This document shows positions 12,666 to 49,735 of a DNA stretch of 64,000 nucleotides, piece after piece; within the stretch, counting starts at the first letter, position 1; each line of letters begins with the position of its first letter. The notes below the pieces were generated by a model, which was given only the letters and a program-made list of their open reading frames with translations, was not told where the DNA came from and ran no database searches. Both the position numbers and the translations under genes were made by a program. This DNA comes from Mixophyes australis (taxonomy: Eukaryota; Chordata; Amphibia; Anura; Limnodynastidae), in the NCBI GenBank assembly GCA_036250195.1, contig JAVHZZ010000008.1, forward strand, positions 639,001-703,000, written 5' to 3'.

Positions 12666-14251
12666 GGAGCTCTCCAACACACAACCTACTCGATGGAATT
12701 CACCCAGCTGTAATGCTCGCACAATATTGTTGGCGTTATCAGAAAACACATATCCTGGGGAGAGTCCAAGTGGTATAAGCCATGTATCAATGACATCCCT
12801 TAGTTTTCGTAACAAATTATCAGCTGTATGTCTGTTACTGAAGCCGGTGATACAAAGAGTAGCCTGTCTGTGACAAATTTTACGTAGTGGTGTAAATGCT
12901 GCTGCTGTTCCTGCTGGTGAAGGCAAATGACCAACCCAGTGGGCTGTCACAGTCATATAGTCTTTGGTTTACCCACTTCCACTTATCTGTGGTTAAGTGT
13001 ACAGTGGGCAGAATGGCATTTTTGAGCGCAATTACTACATTTTTACAAACTTTTTGGTATAGTTGCGGAATAGCTTTACAGGAAAACTGGTGTTGCGATG
13101 GAATTTTGTAACGGGGACACAAAACAACAATTAACTGTGAAAAACCACCTGCGTTTATTGTGGATATTGGACGCAGATCTAACACTAGCATAGTAGCCAT
13201 GGCGGCTGCGATCCGCTTGGCAACTGGGTGACTGCTGTCATATTTGCTTCCTCTAGCAAAAGATTGTTTCACAGTTAATTGTTGTAAAGTAGTATTCACC
13301 CCCAGCAGCAGCAACAGCAGCAGCAGTGGGACTAACGCTTAAACATTCTTCAGCGGAATCAATTATAGTGCAAGAGTCATCGAGCCTTACCAAATGGGAT
13401 GCAGGGCTAACTCCCATCGCTTCTAAGGATATTCATGAGGACGGTGTTGTGGGTGTAGATTGCAGCCGTCAGGATGTAGATGACAGAAGGGTCCTAGCTG
13501 ATGATGGAGTGCTTGTTATATTTTTGCCATAACTTCAGCTTTTACCAACACCTTGCAAAGAACTCTCGTCAAATGGATGAGGTTCCAAGATGGTTAAGGT
13601 CCCTCCCTCGACTGACTGTAGCTTGACATACATTATAAATGGCTATACAACTGTTGTCATGATTTCGGTAGAAATAATTCCACACATAAGAAGTGACTTT
13701 TTTGGTTTTAAGCCCAGGCATGACAATGGCCTTTTTCTTGTCATGTGCCAGAACTGCTTCCAATGGTGCAGGACTTACACAAACAACCTCATCCACATCC
13801 TCATTAGCGCCATCGTCGCCTACACAAATCTCCACCTCATCCTCTTCTAATTCAAAAGTGGCATCCTCAATTGGTGTATCACCGGCTACACTCGGGCTGT
13901 TCAGGCACACATCAGCAGAAATGCTGAGGGGGCCCTTCTTATGGGTACACGATCAGAATGGTCACGATTACACATACCACTGGTGGATGGACTCTCCTCA
14001 GGGATTGCTGTAATTTCTGATTCTGAGCATACGTTTTCCTCTAATGCCTTACTGTTTTCTTGCAGCTCGGCTTTCACACGTAACAGTAGTTGTGCATCAC
14101 TTTTGGACTCCAAATTACTTGGTCTTGCTTGGTCACGACTGACCGTACAAGAAGAAGGCACTGTAACATTTTTAGATCTGGCACCAATAGAGAAAGGCGA
14201 AGGCCTCATTCTTTCTTTGCCACTGTGTGTGTAGAATGGCATGTTGGCCAT
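12666..14251 (-). pseudogene. Broken hAT transposase (BED finger type)
   Basis: The minus-strand frames 13901-14251, 13569-13910, 12880-13314 and 12141-12956 cover the N-terminus, the BED finger, the first part of the catalytic domain including LTTDKW, and the SDNANNI block. In the intact copy the last block is followed by a CFAHTINL motif; here the sequence departs right after the GEFHRVGCV segment. The catalytic C-terminus and the dimerisation domain are absent. Divergence from the second copy is high, which points to an older or different subfamily. Confidence 0.75.
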
Positions 14252-14902
14252 TTTTTTCTTTTCTCGGCAGTTAACTTTTCATCAGTTACACCTCGTTTTC
14301 TCTTCAACACGGTAAAAGGGTTTTTTTGTGTGTTTTTTTCCCTGACATAAAAAGACTATGTACTTTTACATAGGCTTTACCAGATGACGTACAGGAAAGA
14401 CTACTATTAGGACTGGTGGCAGCAGCTGCTTGCTGCTCCTGCTCATATGTGGACTGCTGTGAATCCATTTTAATGAGACCCCAAGCACTTGTAGTGCAAA
14501 TTCCAAAATATATACTGCTGGTATATTACTATTTCTGCAGGCAGAAAATAGTTTCTTGAGGAGGGAATATGATACCCCAAACAGTTGGTAATGTTTGCAA
14601 AAATGCCTCCTCTATCCTCCTCTCTTCCTGCTGTAATAAGTGCTCTCTCCCTGCTCTAATGCAGCAACGTAACCCTTATCTGTCCCTCTGTCAAATGGCG
14701 CTGGATTGCTGTGGAGGCTGATATTTATGCATTTGAAACATCGCGAGAACTGAGCTCTAAGATCCGACGACATCACAATGACGTTTTGCCTCGACTTGAA
14801 ATCCGAATAGGCGGGAGAGTAACGAGCCTACTCGGCTCGGTACTCGGATACATCAAGTTCGGGCGGGTTCGGTTCTCGGGTAACCGAGCCCGTCCATATC
14901 TA
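12666..14902 (-). mobile_element. Relic hAT transposon, 3' truncated
   Basis: Reading leftwards from a terminus that resembles a hAT end (TAGATATGGACGGGCTCGG, starting at 14902), the region carries four blocks in the same order as the better preserved element at 49396-55017: an N-terminal block NMPFYTHSGKERMRP (about 14250), a BED-type finger (about 13690), a QQLTVKQSF/KYDSSHP block (about 13270) and a VFSDNANNIVRAL block (about 12740). Frame shifts separate the blocks and the remainder is replaced by unrelated sequence at about 12665, so the copy is inactive. A CAG-rich run lies at 13301-13326. Confidence 0.8.
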
Positions 14903-15632
14903 CTCTATATATTACATATCTGTTTTAAACTTGCCATGCTGTTTGTTTTATATATATAATATTATTATTATTGGTGTTTCTACAATAATTATATACAGGT
15001 TTATCATTCTACTTTCTATCTACTTTTTATCATTCTGTTATAAATATACTTGTATAAATCAGCCTACTGAAGAACAATATTCTAACCGGATATAAACAAT
15101 CATTATTGATTTATGACTATTGTATTATATAGAGAACCAATTTCAATAAAAGGGAATTATTTATTATAATCTGAGAAGACTGCAGAGAATACTTATAGAC
15201 ACAAGGCAACACACAACATGAAGGAGTTTATGTGATTTTAATGCACTTTTTTCCTACATATTTGCACATAAAGTATGTAGAGCATTCAGCTAATTTTATG
15301 ACCAGGGATCAAAAAATTAATTACTTTAATAATAAGGACATACAAATTTTAATATGTGTCGCTTTATAAAAGTACAAAGTGCCCCATTTCATCCCTCTTG
15401 TTCTACAAGTATATTATGGTGTGTAAGGGTGAGCCCTAAAATCCAGCTACAAAGAGTTACTTTGTAACGTGGATATCGGGTGCGGAGGGGATTTATCTAA
15501 GTTTCTCTTATGACATAAAGATACAAAATGACAAATCTGTAATATGTTTATATTAATCTCCATAAATGTTCCACTCTGAGGATGGTGGTACATTAACCCT
15601 TTAGCTGCCAATGAGCTTAACGGGGTCTTTTC
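14903..15632. other. Region downstream of the FAAH stop codon
   Basis: AT-rich sequence that should hold the 3' UTR of the minus-strand gene. On the minus strand AATAAA is present at 15160-15165, about 470 bases past the stop, and ATTAAA variants occur nearer (15323-15328 and others). Which of them is used cannot be told from sequence. No other gene is visible. Confidence 0.4.
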
Positions 15633-40695
<25,063 letters not shown>

Positions 40696-42322
40696 GGTGT
40701 TCTCACTGTATCTGCTTCTGAGCAGACAAACAACTACTGGTTATTATGTATCACAAGTCTGGCTGCATTCCAGGTCTGGCTCTGGGTACAGAACCTCCCA
40801 ACAGGCAAGTTCCAGACTGCGGTGCAGGGGACGTGGCCACGGCAGAATGGGGGCCTCACAATATATACAGTAATACTATAAGGGGGTGTAACACACAGTT
40901 GTGACATCATTAACTGATACAGAACACTCAGAAGTGGCAGTTTACAATTGTAACATAGATACGACACACAGTCATTGGTTACAAGATACAACGGTGCAAG
41001 AATTTAAAGATTTTGCGTTTCTTCTTGTAACTCTAGTTTTTTTCTGCTTATGAAACAAAATAGACTACAGTATAATAAGAATAAGATTGCACAATTTCAT
41101 TGCTGATTCAATTGACTTGACTTCATTCAATTATAAATATGACTAACACCAGTAAGGAATGGCCATACAACCAGAGCCAGAACTAGCGAGTTGTTGGTTT
41201 GGGCTCCAAGCACCGGGCCCTCCTATCCCACCACACACAAACAAAATAGGTATTGTGACAGGATGGACCGCCTATGTCACCTTGTCTGTTGTTGCTGGAA
41301 ACCGGTTGGACTTACTGTGCCGCCGTTCCCTTTCTTTATCCCAAATGCGCCCTCTAACCACAGTAGGAGGGGCTTACAATGCTGCCACCACCGAACTCCT
41401 TTTCGGTATCCAGAACCGCTTTCATTCTGAGTAACTGACGCTGCCCGTGTACTCCGTTACTGGTACACCTGGGCTGGTAACACTGACCTCTTCCTATAGA
41501 TCAGGGTGCTGTGGATGGATTCCTATCACACTGACCAGAGCTGCTGGGTTGTGAGCAGAGCAGTGGTACCGGTAAGCTGGGTAAAAACCTCAGAAACAGC
41601 CGGGAATGGGTTAGAGTTGGTTCTAATTTGTCGGTCACAGGGATTTCAGCATGGAAGAAATTGTCAAGCAGATCTTGAAGCAAGTGATGTTTATTTGCTC
41701 AAGTGCCCTGATAAGGACAGTTAACACTGGTTTAAGGCACCAGTGATCAAGAGGTCAGAAGAAACAATAATGATACATTTCAGTACAAACTAGTGCTGTT
41801 TTATACAGTTTTGGACACAGCCTCGCAGGGGGTAAGCCAGTCCCCTGAAGTCTGAGTTATATTTAGTATCAGGATGCAATGTGTTTCCCCAAACATGGAT
41901 TTAAATTCAATTTATACTTTACATAATTTGCAGTAATCTGTGATATCCTAAATCACATTGATCAGAGATTTAATTTCACTTTAACCAGGATACATGTAAC
42001 GGCTCCCTGCCGGACCTTCAGGCCAGAGCAGGTATTTGACACTTTACATCAAAAGACTTAGTTAGCATTTCCTGCTATCAGCAAAACAGACTCACTCCCA
42101 ACATATGCCTAATTGGAGATTTCTTCTAGCAAAGTTACAAAACCCCAAAATACACACAGTATCAAAAATAAGTACATTTGCAATTATATAAATAAGCACC
42201 CTGCACTATTTTCTTTAAATAAATTTATACCATGTTATTTATAAGTGATACAGCCACAAGTATAATATCTTATTGCTGCGTTTTCTTCAAATTTCAAGTA
42301 TAGGAAATATAAATGTATAACA
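40696..42322. other. Upstream region of the FAAH start codon
   Basis: Should include the 5' UTR and promoter of the minus-strand gene, but I see no clear TATA box or CpG-rich core. Fragments of MITE ends occur near 40780-40860 and 41170-41220. From TGTGACAGGATGGACC at 41256 to about 42040 the sequence looks like a frog solo LTR, but without a second copy or TSD this is weak. Confidence 0.35.
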
Positions 42323-43050
42323 TGTGCCCCTTCTGTATTGCACTGTACCCCTGGCACCCTTCTGTATTGCACTGTACCCCTGGCACCCTTCTGTATCGCA
42401 CTGTGTCCCTTCTGTAACACACTGTACCCCTGGCACCCTTCTGTATCACACTGTGCCCCTTCTGTATCACACTGTGCCCCTTCTGTATCACACTGTGCCC
42501 CTGGCCCCCTTCTGTATCACACTGTACCCCTTCTGTATCACACTGTGCCCCTGGCCCCCTTCTGTATAACACTGTACCTCTGGCCACCTTCACCATCACA
42601 CTGTGCCCCTTCTGTATCACATTGTGCCCCTGGCCCCCTTCTGTATCACACTGTACCTCTGGCCCCCTTCACCATCACACTGTGCCCCTTCTGTATCACA
42701 CTGTGCCCCCTTCTGTATCACATTGTGCCCCTGGCCCCCTTCTGTGTCACACTGTACCTCTGGCCCCCTTCACCATCACACTGTGCCCCCTTCTGTATCA
42801 CATTGTGCCCTAGGCCCCTTCACCATCACACTGAACTCCTGGCCCCCTTCACCATCCCACTGTGCCCCTTCTGTATCACACTGTGCCCCAGGCCCCCTTC
42901 ACCATCTCACTGTGCCCCTTCTGTATCACACTGTGCCCCCTTCTGTATCACACTGTACCTTTGCCCCCCTTCACCATCACACTTTGCCTCTGGCCCCCTT
43001 CTGTATCACATTGTGCCCCTGGGCCCCTTCACCATAACACTGTAACCTCC
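42323..43050. repeat. Tandem array of CACTGTGCCCC / CTTCTGTAT units
   Basis: Short units such as CCCCTTCTGTATCACACTGT, alternating with longer ones containing CTGGCCCC or TTCACCATCACACTG, repeat for about 720 bases. The plus strand is open for 235 codons with a SHCAPG/LLYHTVP peptide periodicity, which reflects the repeat and not a gene. Ends about 1.6 kb upstream of the FAAH ATG. Confidence 0.95.
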
Positions 43051-43510
43051 ATCAGTTTACCTTTTATTGACTGTGCCCACTGGCTCCGTTACATTTCTTA
43101 CCTTTTGCTCGGCCTTCCCTCTTCTCTTCATTGTCTTTTGTCTTCATTGTTGTGAACATAGAGAGCTTGCAGTTATTTATAAGGGATAAATCATAACTGC
43201 AGTGTAAATATGTTATATCAAATGAATCCATTGATAAGTTCAGATAAAGTGTAAGATGTGAAGACAGAGTCTGTTGGAAATGTATTTGATAGCTTTGCAC
43301 ATCCCAGTGTGAGAAGATAACCATGTCACCTATAGCAGCTTCAAAAAGCTCTTGCTGTTAGTCTTGGACTCTTGAATAGACGTTGTGGGGCCAGTCACAG
43401 CTGGACATCCTTGCAGCCCAAGGCAGCATTGTGCAGGCTTATACAGGTATATAGAAATATGCGCTTAAAAAGGAAAATTCCTTCATAGTTCATATTTTGG
43501 GGGATCTGGG

Positions 43511-44543
43511 TGGCACTACATACTGAGGAGCAGAAATCACACAAGGGTTGTGAATGACAGGTACAGGGGGTATCCAGGAACAGCTAAAATCACATATCTT
43601 TGGAAAAGGTATGTCACATTGTCAAAAGGTCATTATGTTTGGTATCAAAAGATAGAGTCATAGGGGATTTATTAATGATAATATTGGATCAATGTAACGC
43701 TCTACAGAAAAAAATAGATCACATAGTAGAATTTGTTAGTAAATCAGGCAAAATACAAATGGTGATTGAAAAAGTGTCACAGGCCACAACCCCTGATTAG
43801 CATTAAATGCTGTCCCTGTGAAGACCATCCCATTTCATGTTGCTTAAAAACCTGTGTTTTGAAGGGACAAGGGGTCGGCTTCTTGGGGATCAATCTAATT
43901 GAAGGACTGTCCTTTTCTGCCTGCCCCAGGCATACAGAATATTATATGTAAGTGATGCTCTGTACTTTCATCCCATTTGTTTTTATAACTGTTTGAAATT
44001 TTTTACTTGTATGTCAAATCTTTAACTATTTTTTTTAATTCTCTGTAAGGATTGTACTTTTTGTATATTAAATATAAATTTTCAGAGTTCTCTCCTGATT
44101 GCTCTAAACGAATCCATTCCCTGTTTAGAAGAGACAGATTGCTTGGCTGGATTAACTCTTTAGAAACCAGTGTGTGAAGGGTTAACTGTTTAGCTACCAG
44201 AGCACAGAGTGTGCGCAATTGGGTGATTAAGTCATAGGTTTGCTACGGGCCTTATACGTAGCTGGTGGCAGTTGCTGAGAGGTGTGAAGCATGTGTCTGT
44301 GTTGGAAAAGGGACCAGCGAAATCTGTAGCCTTAGAGAAAGAGGTGAGTGTGAGATTTGGGGCTGGAATCCTGTGTTCAGTTATAGTAATCTTTCAAGTC
44401 ACAAGTGCACAGAGGGCAGTTTGTGACAGAAATGGGTTCAGCAGCGGTTTCCTGACAAAATAGAGGTGATATATTGTATGACGGTTGGAATATATGATAA
44501 GATATCTAAATCAGGGAGTAGCTAGAGGGGCTTATCCCTGACA
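43511..44543 (+). repeat. 5' LTR of Gmr1-like element
   Basis: Starts TGGCACTACATACTGAGGAG and ends TATCCCTGACA. It aligns throughout with 47184-48214 with scattered differences and small indels. Both copies share landmarks such as AATGTAACGCTCTACAG and GATTAACTCTTTAGAAACC. The left boundary is set by loss of similarity. Confidence 0.85.
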
Positions 44544-44563
44544 ATTGGTGGCAACAGTGGGAT
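44544..44563 (+). other. Putative primer-binding site
   Basis: ATTGGTGGCAACAGTGGGAT directly follows the 5' LTR end CTGACA, the position of a reverse-transcription primer-binding site. Confidence 0.6.
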
Positions 44564-44771
44564 TTGTAAATTTTTAGGGCATTAAGTGCTGGGTTTAAGT
44601 AATTATTCCCTGCACTTAAGAACTGGTAGTATCCTTGCGAGGAATACAGCCGTGTTCATAAGGACAAAACTCAATGCTTACTATTTTTTAAGACATAGGT
44701 GCAAATCAGTTCCCTTCTCTTCTCTCTTGTTTTTCTTTTTCTATCTTTTATTTTGCAACGTAACTGAGGAG

Positions 44772-46068
44772 ATGGCTGTGGCATATAAACGCATGACAAA
44801 GGAGGCGCTGATTTCACATTGTGAGGATGGAGGAATTCCCACTAGTGGCAACAGCAAGGAGCAATTGATTGAAGCTCTTTTGCAGAGAGATCAGCATCAA
44901 GTCGCAGATGTGTCCCAGGAAGGACACAGCCAGGATTCGGAAGCGGACCTGACTGAGGATATTGCTCAAAACAGTGGACTGTTACTGTCGGATGATTCTA
45001 ATAATTCATGTGTCATCATCATCATTTATTTATATAGCGCCACTAATTCCGCAGCGCTGTACAGCTGAACAATGCTATGGACGTTTATTTGCAAACTGCC
45101 CTAAAATAAATGCAACTTATACAGCAGTTCCAGGAGAAGGAAGCTGCTGACCGTCAGGAGAGGCACACTGCTATGAAGGCAGCAGAGAGGTGTGCTGCTA
45201 TGGATCCAGCAGAAGGCCAAGCGGAGCGAGCGCCAGGCAGAAAGAGAAGCTGCCGAGCGAGAGGCAGAGAGAAGATATGAGCTGGAGCTTGCCAAGCTCA
45301 AATGCCAGCCAGAAGCCAGAGAGGCTGGTATCAGCAGACCCCGTCCAGAGAATTTCCCTGTATTGGAAAAAGATGGGGATTTGGATGCTTTTTTGTGAGG
45401 CTTTGAAAAGACATGCCGACAGTATGGACTGGCCAAAATTCAGTGGGCACAGTATTTAACCACTGGTTTGCAAGGGAAAGCCTTAGAGGCCTTTGCAGAT
45501 CTTCCACCTGAGATGGACGGAGATTATAAGGCAATCAAAAGTGCCCTTTTGCAGTGTTTTAATATCATGCCAGAGGCGCATAGGCAGAAATTTTGAAATT
45601 TAAAAAGCAGTGCCTCTGACACTTATTCAGGACTTGTGGCGCAACCGTCTACTTCTTTCAAACAGTGGATTGAAGGGTTAAAGATCACCACCTTTGATGC
45701 TCTGAAAGATTTAATGATCCAGGAGCAGTTTCTTACTTTGTGCCCAGCTGATGGGAAGGAATGGGTGGTGGATCGGGAACCTGAATCATCTGCGGAATCA
45801 GCTAGACTGGCTGACAAGTATACTGTCACCTGGGCACCTACAGCTAAAAGAGCGACTTTTGTGCCAGGGCAGTCTGCCTGGAAAGGGGGACGGTCAGGAG
45901 GATCAACGCCACCCCCCTCAACACTATCACCCACTGTTTCTACATCTTTTGGGAGGGTTGGGGCAAAGCCTGTTTTGGAAGACACCCGCCGGTGTTTTGT
46001 GTGCAACCAGGTGGGGCACATTAGTACCGCCTGTCCAGAAAAGAAGACCAGTTCACCATCCTCTGGGG
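44772..46068 (+). pseudogene. Gag with SCAN-like domain and zinc knuckle
   Basis: Begins with ATG (MAVAYKRMTKEALISHCEDG). It continues past an inserted SINE/LINE tail (45016-45065) and frame shifts to an Arg/Glu-rich coiled-coil-like segment (45215-45310). Then come a FPVLEKDGDLDAFL / WAQYLTTGLQGKALEAFADL capsid part, the SCAN-like segment ALKDLMIQEQFLTLCPADGK followed by EWVVDREPES, and the knuckle CFVCNQVGHISTAC (C-X2-C-X4-H-X4-C, at about 45996-46037). Vertebrate SCAN domains are known to derive from gag of this retrotransposon group. Several stops and shifts make the copy non-functional. Confidence 0.8.
45016..45065 (-). mobile_element. SINE/LINE tail fragment inside gag
   Basis: On the plus strand it reads CATCATCATCATTTATTTAT, then ATAGCGCC and CCGCAGCGCTGTACAG, the inverted complement of the tail at 21450-21500. 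It disrupts the gag reading frame. Confidence 0.8.
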
Positions 46069-46107
46069 GGGTACCTTCCCTGCAATCTGCTCCAGCTGTC
46101 CTGTGCG

Positions 46108-46420
46108 TTGCTGGACCACAAGGAGGCCCGGAAGGACAACCTGCAAACAGTCATTGTGGGTGACAAGGTAACTGTGGGGTTAAGAGACACATGTGCGGAT
46201 GTTACGTTAGTGCGTTCAGAACTGGTAGGGTTAGAGGACGTCATTCCAGGAAAGTGTATTTCTGTGCAAGGGGTGGGTGGAATTCACCTTACTGTGCCTG
46301 TAGCCAAGGTTTATCTTGATTGGGGTGCTGGAAGAGGTCTAAGAGATGTCGGGGTATAAGATAATATGCCTACAAATGTATTACTGGGGACGGATTTAGG
46401 AAGAATGCTGTCTCAGTATG
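46108..46420 (+). pseudogene. Protease-like region
   Basis: In the frame ending at 46359 the segment GLRDTCADVTLVRSEL resembles the active-site loop of a retroelement protease, with Cys in place of Gly in the D-T/S-G motif. It is followed, after a stop, by NVLLGTDLGRML, the ILG-type block. Downstream (46420-46950) is a Glu/Asp/Ser/Thr-rich linker without a recognised domain. Confidence 0.6.
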
Positions 46421-47183
46421 TCGCTAATGATGAGGTTAATGCTACACTGGTTATTGTGTCAGAATCAACTGAAAATACCAATGTTTGGTCCCAGGTAGCA
46501 GGAGGTGACAAGGAAAAGGTCTGTTCAGTTGCACCTGAAATGTGTAAACCGGGGAAAGGGAATGAGGTATTATATCTGATGTATGTAATGATGCTAATGC
46601 CGCTTTGTTAGAATCTACTGAGAACACCCAAGGTTGTTTCCAGGTGCCGGGATGTGACAGGGAAAGAGAATGTCGTACTGTACTTGATGCGTATAATGAT
46701 GATAATGCCAAAAATAGTATTGCATTAGAATCTAAACCTGTTTTTACACTTACCTCTTATCATGAGATAGGGGAAGATGACAGTGTTACTGCAAATATTG
46801 GCAATGATTCTGGTGTAGATAAGATGCTTGCTAGAAATGGGACAGATGACAATCTCATTAATTCTGCTGTGCTAGAGAAAGACAGTGTTTCTACCCAGGT
46901 AATATGCTCAGAAAATGGGGTACAAGGTAAATTGGAGGGAGGGTAGAGTGAAGATGTGTGTTCTGTGGCTGAACCAGCTGTACCCAGTGGTGTTGAGCAT
47001 GTGGAGGAGACACATAGACCTGACCAATGGGACCTAGCGAGTGATAGCAATCCTTACAATGGTGCTGGGACCTGTAGTTCGAATGTTCACCACTCAGATC
47101 TCCACCTGAGTTCTGACCATTCACCTGAGTTTCTATAGACAGGGGGGGTCAGTTGCTAGCCCACACTCACTTAGTCAATCGTT

Positions 47184-48214
47184 TGTTACTCCATACTAAG
47201 GAGCAGAAATCACACCAAGGTTGTGAATGACAGGGACGGGGGGGTATTCGGGAACAGCTAAAACAACATATCTTTGGAAAAGGTATGTCACATTGTCAAA
47301 AGGTCATCATGTTTGGTATCAAAAGATGGACAGAGTCATATTAATGATAAAATTGGATCAATGTAACGCTCTACAGAAAAAATAGATCACATAGTAGAAT
47401 TGGTTAGTAAATCAGACAACATGCAAATGATGATTGAAAAAGTGTCACAGGCCACAACCCCTGATTAGCATTAAATGCTGTCCCTGTGAAGACCGTCCCA
47501 TTTCATGTTGCTTAAAAACCTGTGTTTTGCAGGGACAAGGGGTCAGCTTCTTGGGGATCAATCTAATTGAAGGACTGTCCATCTTTTCTGCCTGCCCCAG
47601 GCATACGGATTATTATATGTAAGTAATGCTCTGTACTTTCATCCCATTTGTTTTTATAACTGTTTGCAATTTTTTACTTGCATGTCAAATCTTTATCTAA
47701 CTGTTTTTTTTATTCTCTGTAAGCATTGTACTTTCTGTATATTAAATCTAAATTTCAATAGTTCTGTCCTTATTGCTCTAAACGAATCCATTCCCTGTTT
47801 AGAAGAAACAGATTACTTGGCTGGATTAACTCTTTAGAAACCAGTGTGTGAAGGGTTAACTGATTAGCTACCAGAGTACAGTGTATGCACAATTGGGTGA
47901 TTAAGTCATAGGTTTGCTATGGTCCTTTACGTAGCTGGTGGCAGTTGCTGAGAGGTGTGAGGCGTGCATCTGTGTTGGGAAAAGGGACCAGCAAAATCTG
48001 TAGCCTTAGAGAGAGGTGAGTGTGAGATTTGGGGCTGGAAGCCTGTGTTCCCTTACGGTAAGCTTCCAAGTCACAAATGCGCAGAGGGCGGTTTGTGACA
48101 GAAGGGGTTCAGGAGCAGTTTCCTGACAAAATAGGAGGTGATATATTGTATGACTTTTGGAATATATGATAAGATATCTAATCAGGGAGTAGCTAGAGGG
48201 GCTTATTCCTGACA
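47184..48214 (+). repeat. 3' LTR of Gmr1-like element
   Basis: Starts TGTTACTCCATACTAAGGAG and ends TATTCCTGACA; homologous to 43511-44543. Sequence from the G-run at 47140 to 47183 has no counterpart in the 5' LTR, so the true left border could be slightly earlier. Confidence 0.85.
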
Positions 48215-48894
48215 TTAATGCTTGTGACTCTGCATACAAACACACCATGCATTTTGACTGTCCTGTTGCGTTGGGTCATACAATACCCTTGTTCAAAGTT
48301 ACTTTTTATTTTTTTTGTAGAAACAAACCCCCAGAGAAGAAATAAGCAAGCCCATTCCCATATTACACAAGGTACCACCTGCGTGGAAATATAAATGCGC
48401 TATATGTATACAAAACAAAAAGACAGTTGTTGCCAGCTCTCCTCCCTAACACTGCATATCTGTGTAAAAAAAAGTATGAAATATTAAATATCAAAAGTAT
48501 GAGATATTAGTTCACATATTAATGAAAACATTTAAATTTGCACCCCAGCGTAAGCTGCGCTATTCTCTTTATGACTGTTAGGATATCACAGGAATAATGA
48601 AGTATGTTATTGTGACAAACAATATGGAGTTTATTGAAGAACTCAAAAGCAAACAGGAAAAGCATAAACGCTGAAGTAATGCAGGAATAAGAAATCGCCA
48701 AAATGAAATGCAGGAGTTAAACAGTCTTTGGTGGCATCATTGAAATAAACAATATCTCATGAAGTAATGTTGGAGCAGATATTCAGTCTAGACAAAGCCA
48801 ATATAATAGTATCTCTTGAAGTTATACTGCAGGAGAATATAATCTTTGGTATGGCAATAATTGGTATCCAATCAAATTAATGGTATGTGTCATA
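48215..48894. other. Unclassified stretch between two retroelements
   Basis: No gene or clear repeat terminus. From TGTTAGGATATCACAGG (48576) onward it may belong to the next LTR-like element, but the second copy of that element lacks a clear counterpart. Confidence 0.35.
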
Positions 48895-49395
48895 TGCAAG
48901 CTAATCACTAGTAATACAGACCTGTAAGTATGTGTTTGTAAATTAGTTTATAGTATTAGCTTGATGTGGCTCTGTGTCCAGCCATGGGTAGGGGGAGACT
49001 AGATTGTTTATCGCTCTGATTTTGTTTCTAAACTCTTCTGCCCTACCCATGAGGTTTTTATGTGAGTTCCAGACACGTAGTTATAGATGAGTACCCAATA
49101 CCAATTTATGGCTCGGGAGTTAAAAGCTAAACCCCTTGAAATCTCTCTATAATGTCAAATCAATATCAATAACATCCAAAAACAGACCCCATCACATGCT
49201 TTGTGCTTCTCTGATATATCAGGACATTTCAACTGGGTGACTGAGCAGCTAGGATAAGTTTAAATGAAGGGGTATTAGTACACAGAAAAATATCATAAAA
49301 GGATGGTATGCAAATGAAGGGAAACTTATGACATGTTGTGTGGATATATCATCTCTGCAGGGTATTCTGGTAAGAAGGTAGGCCTGTGTAAATAC

Positions 49396-49480
49396 TAGAG
49401 ATGAGCGGGCTCGGATATCTGAAATCCGAGCCCACCCGAACATTGCCGATCCGAGTCGGATCCGAGACAGATCCGGGTAT
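49396..49480 (+). repeat. hAT left end with subterminal ATCCGA motifs
   Basis: After the terminal repeat comes a perfect 10-bp inverted repeat (GGGCTCGGAT, 7 bases, ATCCGAGCCC), then further GATCCGAG/GATCCGGG motifs. Similar ATCCGAA motifs cluster near the right end at 54874-54970. Such repeats are typical transposase-binding sites. Confidence 0.7.
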
Positions 49481-49648
49481 TGGCGCCAAATTCAAATATG
49501 AAACTGAGGCTCTGACTCATAATCCCGTTGTCGGATCTCGCGATACTCGGATCCTATAAATTCCCCGCTAGTCGCCGCCATCTTCACTCGGGCATTGATC
49601 AGGGTAGAGGGAGGGTGTGTTAGGTGGTCCTCTGTCCTGGTAGATCTC

Positions 49649-49735
49649 GTGCTGTGCTGTTTAGTTCTGTGCTGTGCTGTTTAGTTCTGTGCTGTGCTGT
49701 TTAGTTCTGTGCTGTGCTGTGCTGTGCTGTGTTCT
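49649..49735. repeat. 20-bp tandem repeat in hAT 5' region
   Basis: GTGCTGTGCTGTTTAGTTCT repeated three times and continuing as GTGCTGTGCTGTGCTGTG; non-coding leader of the transposase. Confidence 0.9.

Larger units (their letters stand above)
43511..48214 (+). mobile_element. LTR retrotransposon, gag-protease only (Gmr1/SCAN type)
   Basis: Two LTRs of about 1.03 kb enclose only 2.64 kb. The interior holds a primer-binding-like site, gag with a SCAN-like C-terminus and a zinc knuckle, a protease-like region and a linker, and then the 3' LTR. No reverse transcriptase, RNase H or integrase is found, so it is either internally deleted or non-autonomous. A G-run ACAGGGGGGG at about 47140 could be the polypurine tract. 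No matching target-site duplication is evident (CTGGG on the left, TTAAT on the right). Confidence 0.85.

Noticed and set aside
42338..43045. 235-codon ORF as a gene
   Set aside because: It is a tandem repeat with periodic peptide, several frames are open, and there is no splice or domain evidence.
43511..44543. The two copies at 43511 and 47184 as a host segmental duplication
   Set aside because: They flank a gag-protease interior, start TG, end CA and are followed by a primer-binding-like site, which fits LTRs better.
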